Of a DNA stretch of 64,000 nucleotides, positions 58,151-64,000 are shown one piece after another. How positions within the stretch are numbered: position 1 is the first letter of the stretch; each line of letters opens with the position of its first letter. The notes under the pieces were generated by a model that was given only the letters and a program-made list of their open reading frames with translations, had not been told where the DNA came from and made no database searches. The DNA comes from Clostridium ljungdahlii (lineage in GTDB: Bacteria; Bacillota; Clostridia; Clostridiales; Clostridiaceae), in the NCBI RefSeq assembly GCF_001636845.1, contig NZ_LITT01000063.1, forward strand, positions 62,001 through 126,000, in the 5' to 3' direction. The position numbers were made by a program, and so were the translations under genes.

Positions 58151-59543
58151 TAATGATGATAAGCAGCGTTCAGAAAAATGGAATTCTACCTTATTTTGGT
58201 GGCGTAATAATGCAAACAATATAGTTGAACAACCCCGGCATTTTTGTGCACTAGGATGTCAACAGACTGTAGCTGCTATTAAGAAAGCTATTCCCATAGT
58301 TCATTCAGGCCCTGGATGTTCATATAAACTCTTCCGTGGATTAAGCACATCATCAGGCTATCAAGGAGTAGGATATTCTGGTGGAAGCTCCGTTCCTTGT
58401 ACTAATTCGACAGAAAAAGAAGTAATATTTGGTGGAGAAAATAGATTAAAAGAAGTAATAGATGGAGCATTAAAAGTTTTAAAAGGAGATCTATTTGTTG
58501 TTTTAACTGGATGTACAGCTGATATTGTAGGTGATGATGTAAAACATATAGTTAAGGAATATCAGCAAAAAGATATTCCAATAGTTTTTGCAGAAACCGG
58601 TGGATTTAAAGGAACTAATTACAAGGGTCATGAATTAGTAATTGAAGCTATAATAAATCAATTTATTGGTGATGTTGAAGTAAAAAAAGAAAAAGGATTA
58701 GTAAATGTTTTTGCATCAATTCCCTATCAGGATAGCTTTTGGTCTGGAAATTTAGCTGAAATAAAGCATCTGTTAGAAGCAATAGGTCTAAAGGTAAATA
58801 TACTTTTTGGACCAGAATCTGGAGGAGTTAAAGAATGGAAAACCATTCCTAATGCAGAGTTTAATTTAGTACTATCTCCCTGGGTAGGATTGAAAACTGC
58901 AAAACTGCTTAAAACTAAATATAAAACTCCTTATTTCCATTACCCCGTTGTGCCTATAGGAGCAAGTGAAACTAGTAAATTTCTAAGACAAGTAGGAGAA
59001 TTTGCAGGACTCGATAAATCAAGAATTGAAAGTCTAATTAAAAAAGAAGAAAAAAATTTTTACTACTACATAGAAAGAGCTATTGATTTTTTTACTGAAT
59101 TTCGCTTTAGTATGCCAGATAGATTTTTTAATATAAACGACTCTTTTTATGCACTTGGCATTAGTAAATTTTTGCCAAATGGACTTGGCATTCTCCCTGG
59201 AGAACAATACATTACAGAAGATACACCTAAAGAATATCAAGAATTCATAATAAATGAATTTAAACACTTGTCAAAAAATACTTCATCTAAAGTAATCTTT
59301 GAAATTGATGGAGGCAAAATATCTCATAAATTAAAAGAATATGATTATGATGGACATACTCCTCTAATTTTAGGTAGCTCCTGGGATATTGATATAGCTC
59401 GACATCAAAATGGATTTTGGTTAAATATATCTTTGCCAGTTATGCACAGATTGGTTTTAGATAGAAGCTATATTGGATACAGCGGAGGACTTCGATTGAC
59501 AGAAGATATATACGACAGCATTTTAGGAACATATAAGTACTAA
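58143..59543 (+). CDS. Nitrogenase-like component 1, beta (NifK/NifN-type) subunit
   Basis: 466 residues. Cysteines at C35 (CALGC), C59 (HSGPGC) and about C117 (LTGCTADIVGDD) match the P-cluster positions of NifK. The C-terminal ISLPVMHRLVLDRSYIGYSG segment follows the NifK layout. Starts at TTG after AGGGAGGG and overlaps the alpha subunit gene, so the two are coupled and likely form a heterotetramer. The presence of one DK-like pair only, without a second EN-like pair, is unlike true nif clusters. Confidence 0.85.
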   Translation: MNNNDDKQRSEKWNSTLFWWRNNANNIVEQPRHFCALGCQQTVAAIKKAIPIVHSGPGCSYKLFRGLSTSSGYQGVGYSGGSSVPCTNSTEKEVIFGGENRLKEVIDGALKVLKGDLFVVLTGCTADIVGDDVKHIVKEYQQKDIPIVFAETGGFKGTNYKGHELVIEAIINQFIGDVEVKKEKGLVNVFASIPYQDSFWSGNLAEIKHLLEAIGLKVNILFGPESGGVKEWKTIPNAEFNLVLSPWVGLKTAKLLKTKYKTPYFHYPVVPIGASETSKFLRQVGEFAGLDKSRIESLIKKEEKNFYYYIERAIDFFTEFRFSMPDRFFNINDSFYALGISKFLPNGLGILPGEQYITEDTPKEYQEFIINEFKHLSKNTSSKVIFEIDGGKISHKLKEYDYDGHTPLILGSSWDIDIARHQNGFWLNISLPVMHRLVLDRSYIGYSGGLRLTEDIYDSILGTYKY

Positions 59544-59610
59544 ATAATTATACCTTACAAAACGGACTGTATTTTATTAAAGTTTTAACTTATTTATAGG
59601 AGTGAATGAA

Positions 59611-60459
59611 ATGCCAAAAAAAATAAAGTCAATTGCAATATATGGTAAGGGCGGTATAGGTAAATCTACCACAACGTCAAATATCAGTGCAGCACTATCT
59701 AAGATGGGTTATAAAGTAATGCAATTTGGTTGTGATCCTAAAAGCGATTCAACAAACACATTGAGAAATGGTAATTACATTCCTACCGTTTTAGATACAC
59801 TACGAGAAAAAGATAAAGTAGATGCACATGATGTAATTTTTGAGGGTTTCAATGGAGTCTACTGTGTAGAATCAGGAGGCCCATCCCCCGGAGTAGGCTG
59901 TGCAGGTAGAGGTATCATTACCGCAGTACAATTTTTTAAACAACAAAGAATTTTCGAGGAATTGGATTTAGATTATATAATATATGACGTTTTAGGTGAT
60001 GTGGTATGCGGCGGCTTTGCAATGCCAATACGAGAGGGAATAGCAGAACATGTATTTACGGTTTCCTCCTCAGATTTCATGTCTATATATGCATCTAATA
60101 ATTTGTTTAAAGGTATTAAAAAATATTCTGATTCTGATGGAGCATTACTTGGCGGTATTATAGGAAATTCTATTAACAAACCTTATGACAAAAAAATACT
60201 TGATGCTTTTGCAGAAAAAACAAGTACACAGGTAATTGAATATATCCCAAGGTCAATTACTGTTACACACAGCGAACTGCAAGGTAAAACTACCATTGAA
60301 GCTGCCCCGGATTCCGATCAAGCTAAAATTTATACTAGATTAGCTAAAAAAATAGTAGTTCATACTGAATCAAAAGTACCTTCCCCTCTAAGTATTCAAG
60401 AACTAAGAGATTGGGGTAAGCAATTGGCAAATTATTTACTGAAACAAGAAAATCAATAA
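59611..60459 (+). CDS. NifH-like reductase (component 2)
   Basis: 282 residues. Walker A YGKGGIGKSTTTSNISAAL near residue 10, switch II DVLGDVVCGGFAMP near 130, and the two [4Fe-4S] ligands in GVGCAGRG and VVCGGF. The arginine modified by ADP-ribosylation in nitrogenases (CAGRG) is present. It would deliver electrons with ATP hydrolysis to the DK-like pair. ATG at 59611 is preferred, 8 bases after GGAG; a GTG at 59602 overlaps that site. Confidence 0.9.
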   Translation: MPKKIKSIAIYGKGGIGKSTTTSNISAALSKMGYKVMQFGCDPKSDSTNTLRNGNYIPTVLDTLREKDKVDAHDVIFEGFNGVYCVESGGPSPGVGCAGRGIITAVQFFKQQRIFEELDLDYIIYDVLGDVVCGGFAMPIREGIAEHVFTVSSSDFMSIYASNNLFKGIKKYSDSDGALLGGIIGNSINKPYDKKILDAFAEKTSTQVIEYIPRSITVTHSELQGKTTIEAAPDSDQAKIYTRLAKKIVVHTESKVPSPLSIQELRDWGKQLANYLLKQENQ

Positions 60460-60476
60460 CATGGGGAGAAAATATT

Positions 60477-61370
60477 ATGGAAAATACAGATATAAATAAA
60501 AGTATGGATTCATCTCATGCTTTAAAAGTTCACCCTTGTTTTAGTATGGGGAATGCTTCGAATTATGGAAGAATTCATCTTCCAGTAAGTTCTCACTGTA
60601 ACATACAGTGTAAATTTTGTAAAAGAGTTTATAATGACAGCGAAAATAGGCCTGGTGTTACAAAGGAAATACTAGATCCAAAAGACACTATAAAAAAAGT
60701 TGAAAAAGCTCTAGAACTTTGCCCTCAAATAACTGTAGTAGGTATAGCCGGTCCGGGCGATAGCTTGGCTACTCCTCAAGCAATTGAAACCTTTAAACTT
60801 ATTCATAGAGCCTATCCCACCCTTATAAAATGTCTTAGCACTAATGGCCTTTTACTTTATAAGTATGCCCAAGAAATTTATGATGTAGGAGTAAGAACTA
60901 TAACAGTTACTGTAAATGCTGTAGATCCATGTATTGGAAATAAAATTATATCTTACATAAATTACAAAGGCGGAAAATATTACGGTAAAGAAGCATCAAG
61001 CATTCTCATAAATAATCAGCTAAAAGGCATAGCCAAAATAAGTAAACTCGGAGTTATAGTAAAGGTAAATTCGGTATTAATTCCAGGCATTAATGACCAA
61101 CATATAGGGGCAATCGCTAAAACCGTTAAAGATGCAGGAGCATTTCTATACAACATCATACCACTTATACCTCAACATGAATTCAGCCATATTCCTGCTC
61201 CTACATGCCAGCAATTAAATAAAGCAAGAATAACAGCTGAAAAGTATATTTCTGTATTTAAAAATTGTAAACACTGCCGTGCAGATGCATGTGGAATACC
61301 TGGTAAAAAAGACTTTTCAAATGAACTTTATGAAATCACTAGTTATCCTGAAACTTTCTCTCACGGCTAA
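60477..61370 (+). CDS. NifB-type radical SAM cofactor synthase
   Basis: 297 residues, the short NifB form without NafY domain. The radical SAM cluster motif is CNIQCKFC. All NifB hallmarks I know are present: HPCF, ENRPGV, GIAGPGDSLA, LSTNGL, TVTVNAVDPCIG, LIPGIND and CRADACG. NifB makes the 8Fe-9S-carbide core of nitrogenase cofactors. Its place in this four-gene operon indicates the enzyme uses that core. GGGGAG precedes the ATG. Confidence 0.92.
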   Translation: MENTDINKSMDSSHALKVHPCFSMGNASNYGRIHLPVSSHCNIQCKFCKRVYNDSENRPGVTKEILDPKDTIKKVEKALELCPQITVVGIAGPGDSLATPQAIETFKLIHRAYPTLIKCLSTNGLLLYKYAQEIYDVGVRTITVTVNAVDPCIGNKIISYINYKGGKYYGKEASSILINNQLKGIAKISKLGVIVKVNSVLIPGINDQHIGAIAKTVKDAGAFLYNIIPLIPQHEFSHIPAPTCQQLNKARITAEKYISVFKNCKHCRADACGIPGKKDFSNELYEITSYPETFSHG

Positions 61371-61388
61371 TATATAAATCTCATAAAA

Positions 61389-61428
61389 TAAAGCAGACAT
61401 TTTAGATAAATGCCTACTTTGTTTTTTA
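61389..61428. terminator. Terminator between nifB-like gene and cooS
   Basis: AAAGCAGACATTT pairs imperfectly with AAATGCCTACTTT, followed on the plus strand by TTTTTT. Works for the nifB-like gene and, with its A tract, possibly for convergent cooS. Confidence 0.7.
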
Positions 61429-61431
61429 TCT

Positions 61432-63324
61432 TTAAATATTTAATTTTTTACGTTTTGACTCTATCCTTTGAAGCATTTGCTCCGCTGCCTTATCTGGATC
61501 AGGTTCTACAAAGAATTTTGAACCATAGTCATCTTCCATCTTATTTAACAGATAATCTGCAACAAATGGACCTCCAGTTACAGGTGGAACAACACCAAGC
61601 CATGTATCTATACCGCTGCCTACTACATACATTCCTATAGCTACTGCTTTTTCTGACATCCATTCAGGAGCAGCTCCAACTACTGGCAAATCACTGATAT
61701 CCAATTTTAAATAATTTGCTAGCTCACCAACAAGTTGTAAATTACGGCTGATGTCAACACATGAACCTTGGTGAAGAACCGGTGGAATATCCAATAAACC
61801 ACACACTGTTTTAAGTCCAGGACCAGCTATCTCTTTAGCTTCTTTTAAAAGCAACCCTGCCTTTGCTGCTGCATGAGCCGCACATCCTGTAACAACTACT
61901 ATTACATCATGTGCAATTAAATATTTGATCATTTTTACTATAGGTCCATCATGTTCAACTTTTGGATTATTACAACCTACAAAAGCAGCTGCACCTCTTA
62001 TAACACCCGATAATATAACATCTGCAAGAGGTTTAACTGTTTGAAGCTGACCTATATTTGAATTGACAACCTTGTCAAGTGTGTCAACTATAGCTTCAGT
62101 ACTAAATCCAACCACTGCATCACATTTTTCATGAGGAATTAGAACCTTTTCTCTATCTCTATTCTTATAATTTAATATAGCTTCTTTCAATATCTGTTTT
62201 CCACATTCATAAGCATTGTCTTCATCAAACTCAATATATAATGAATCTGTTATCTTGGCTTTTGGTGATGTTGTTATAAATTTAGTATGATAAGATTGAG
62301 ATAGTTTTGCAAGTGATGGCATTATGCACTGAACATCAACTATCAATGCTTCAACTGCACCTGTTACTACAGCAAGTTCCTGTTGAAGGAAGTTTCCTGC
62401 CATCTTAATACCATGTCTTAGTGCTATTTCATTTCCTGTACAACACATACCACAAAGATTTATTCCATCTGCCCCCTGAGCTTTTGCAAGAGCAATAAGT
62501 TCAGGATCTTCAGCAGCTGCAACAACTGCTTCTGAAAGTACTGGTTCATGTCCATGCAGTATAACGTTAACTGAATTTTCCTCTAATACACCTAAATTAG
62601 CTGTAGTTTCTACTTCTGATGGAGTTGTAAATAGAATATCACTAAGTTCAGTTGCAATATAAGAACCACCCCATCCATCTCCAAGGGATGCTCTCATTGA
62701 CATTTTAAGAATATTTTCTGCATCTCCTGAACATCCAATGTGAGTTGAGTGCATTATACTAACTATATCTTTATCAATTGCCCTTGGAGTTACACCAAGC
62801 CTGTCCCATACTTCTCTTCTTTTTTTAGGCAGCGCTGTAGGCAAAGTCAAATTCCCATGCGGTTTTCCATACTCATTTAATGTAGCTGCGGCCAAATCAT
62901 GTGCTACATCATAAATATCCCTTCCTTCAGTTTCAATTCCAAATCTCTTTGCAACAGCTACAAGCTTTTTTTCATCTCTTATATTTATTTGTCCATCTCT
63001 TGATGCGTTTTCAAGATAAAGGCATATTGACCTACCATGATCTGAATGTGATGCAGCTCCAGCTGCACACATTCTTGCAAAGTTTCTTGCAACTATAACA
63101 TCTGCTGTAGCTCCGCAAATACCTCTTGATACTCCTTTTCCTGGAACTGGGCTTACCCTGCAAGGTCCCATAGCACAATTTCTACAGCATACACCAGCTA
63201 AACCAAAACCACATTGTACTTTCATTTTAGCTTTTCTATCCCATACAGTTTCTACACCATCTTTTTTTGCTTTTTCAATAAGCTCTTCCTCAGCCGCTAC
63301 TATTTCTGATCTTCTGTCTTCCAT
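61432..63324 (-). CDS. cooS: Anaerobic carbon monoxide dehydrogenase catalytic subunit
   Basis: Interconverts CO and CO2. D-cluster cysteines C38 and C46, B-cluster C47, C50, C55 and C70. C-cluster ligands are visible as His in VILHGHEP and Cys in NLCGMC, VQCIMP, FVGCNNP, VVTGCAAH and HQGSCVDI. 630 residues. No cooF, cooC or acetyl-CoA synthase gene lies within reach, so it is a monofunctional CODH in its own unit. A strong AAGGAGG precedes the ATG. Confidence 0.96.
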   Translation of the reverse strand: MEDRRSEIVAAEEELIEKAKKDGVETVWDRKAKMKVQCGFGLAGVCCRNCAMGPCRVSPVPGKGVSRGICGATADVIVARNFARMCAAGAASHSDHGRSICLYLENASRDGQINIRDEKKLVAVAKRFGIETEGRDIYDVAHDLAAATLNEYGKPHGNLTLPTALPKKRREVWDRLGVTPRAIDKDIVSIMHSTHIGCSGDAENILKMSMRASLGDGWGGSYIATELSDILFTTPSEVETTANLGVLEENSVNVILHGHEPVLSEAVVAAAEDPELIALAKAQGADGINLCGMCCTGNEIALRHGIKMAGNFLQQELAVVTGAVEALIVDVQCIMPSLAKLSQSYHTKFITTSPKAKITDSLYIEFDEDNAYECGKQILKEAILNYKNRDREKVLIPHEKCDAVVGFSTEAIVDTLDKVVNSNIGQLQTVKPLADVILSGVIRGAAAFVGCNNPKVEHDGPIVKMIKYLIAHDVIVVVTGCAAHAAAKAGLLLKEAKEIAGPGLKTVCGLLDIPPVLHQGSCVDISRNLQLVGELANYLKLDISDLPVVGAAPEWMSEKAVAIGMYVVGSGIDTWLGVVPPVTGGPFVADYLLNKMEDDYGSKFFVEPDPDKAAEQMLQRIESKRKKLNI

Positions 63325-63739
63325 TAATAAAATACCTCCTTAAAATATAATAAATTTATAACCCAGATTGTATTTTTTAATTATAGTTAAAATTTAATTG
63401 TCTACCAAATTTGTAAAGGTTAACATGGAAGGGGTAAAAATTATTAATCTTTTTTTAACTAAATAGGGTTTTAGGTATTTTTAAGATTATACAATGTATC
63501 TTTATGAATTTTTTTATAAGATACTTTTGCTATTTTATATAAGAAGGATATATTGTATTTAATATAATTTTTCTCATTATTATACTAATAATGAGATTAC
63601 CCCTAACATATTTGTGTTTATGTTTAAATTATACGACATATATTTACATTTGATAAACAACTTAAATTTACACTTATACAACTAAAAGTTATAGCTTTAA
63701 AATTTAAAAGAAGGCTAAAAACAATTGATTTTCTCTATT
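63325..63739. other. Regulatory region upstream of cooS
   Basis: 415 bases without a gene, very AT-rich. It contains the perfect palindrome CTCATTATTA-TAC-TAATAATGAG (63573-63595), about 250 bases upstream of cooS, and several TATAAT-like sequences. The palindrome has the form of a dimeric regulator site. Confidence 0.5.
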
Positions 63740-64000
63740 TTAATCTACATTATTATTGGTCCACGCCTTATATAGAAGTTTAACAGCTGGATTAATTTCA
63801 GATAATTTTACTCCTCCAAATCCCAACATAACAGTACCTTTTAAACTGTTCTCAGGATATTTCCAAAACTTCGACGTAGGATATACTTTTACACCAACTT
63901 CATGAGCTCTTTCAATTAACTCCTTTTCTGATACATTTCCTTTTACCTGTACTAAAATATGAAGACCAGCATTCATCCCATAAATAGAAATTTTGTCTCC
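63740..64000 (-). CDS. MocR/GntR-type PLP-dependent regulator, C-terminal part
   Basis: The frame is open to the right edge and ends with the aminotransferase-like C-terminus: IYGMNAGLHILVQVKG, ERAHEVGVKVYPTS and KGTVMLGFGGVKLSEI. This is the usual end of MocR/PdxR regulators (winged helix plus aminotransferase fold). The DNA-binding part lies outside the window. Whether it regulates cooS cannot be told. Confidence 0.7.
   Translation of the reverse strand, partial: GDKISIYGMNAGLHILVQVKGNVSEKELIERAHEVGVKVYPTSKFWKYPENSLKGTVMLGFGGVKLSEINPAVKLLYKAWTNNNVD

Noticed and set aside
56678..60459. Calling these genes nifH, nifD and nifK
   Set aside because: Only one DK-like pair is present, the His442 position is not histidine, and nifE/nifN/nifV are absent.

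Overview
The window reads as chromosome of a low-GC, anaerobic, Gram-positive Clostridium. A carbon monoxide dehydrogenase (CooS), the [FeFe]-hydrogenase maturase HydF, a PPDK regulatory kinase, an acyl-ACP thioesterase and Clostridium-style AT-rich promoters and terminators fit a cluster I acetogen of the C. ljungdahlii/autoethanogenum type. The species is an inference. I see no phage, insertion-sequence transposase or CRISPR array.

Layout. (1) 1-11564: the end of a 2-hydroxyacid dehydrogenase gene, then a leftward type II fatty-acid operon: FabK-like flavoprotein, MarR regulator (frameshifted), fabH, fabK, fabD, fabG, fabF, accB, fabZ, accC, accD, accA. It starts from one good promoter whose start region carries a TTTGA-N3-TCAAA operator of FabT type. 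No acyl carrier protein gene lies in the operon. (2) 11840-14269: DnaD- and DnaC-like replication proteins, then a Glu-Val-Asp-Thr tRNA operon. (3) 14422-32414: housekeeping and assorted genes: PPDK regulator, CoA-binding protein, flavoproteins, thioesterase, purA, aspA-hydF, an Nramp-type transporter, apbE, M18 aminopeptidase, GtrA, cupin, LysR, TauE and a degenerate receiver protein. A 98-residue protein with 13 consecutive arginines is also here. (4) 32629-45527: a chemoreceptor and a complete agmatine deiminase route (agmatine deiminase, antiporter-like permease, putrescine carbamoyltransferase, carbamate kinase). Two tandem sigma-54 activators lie between its two halves, and each half has a -24/-12 promoter. 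(5) 45771-56413: amino-sugar and cell-wall recycling: a mannose-family PTS with its own LevR-type sigma-54 activator, a serine hydrolase, murQ, nagB, nagA and a frameshifted GntR regulator. (6) 56516-61370: a compact four-gene nitrogenase-like operon (NifD/E-like, NifK/N-like, NifH-like, NifB), convergent with a lone cooS. A MocR-type regulator is cut by the right edge.

The strongest candidate for an undescribed system is the nitrogenase-like operon. It keeps P-cluster-type cysteines, the reductase and a full set of NifB motifs. It lacks nifE/nifN, and the FeMo-co histidine of NifD aligns with glycine. This looks like a NifB-cofactor enzyme that is not a nitrogenase; the methylthio-alkane reductase group is the nearest known idea.

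Other notable structure: a three-copy family of about 130-200 bp structured intergenic elements whose stems covary, a 257 bp foldback element, and two transcription-factor genes each broken by one missing A in a poly-A tract.
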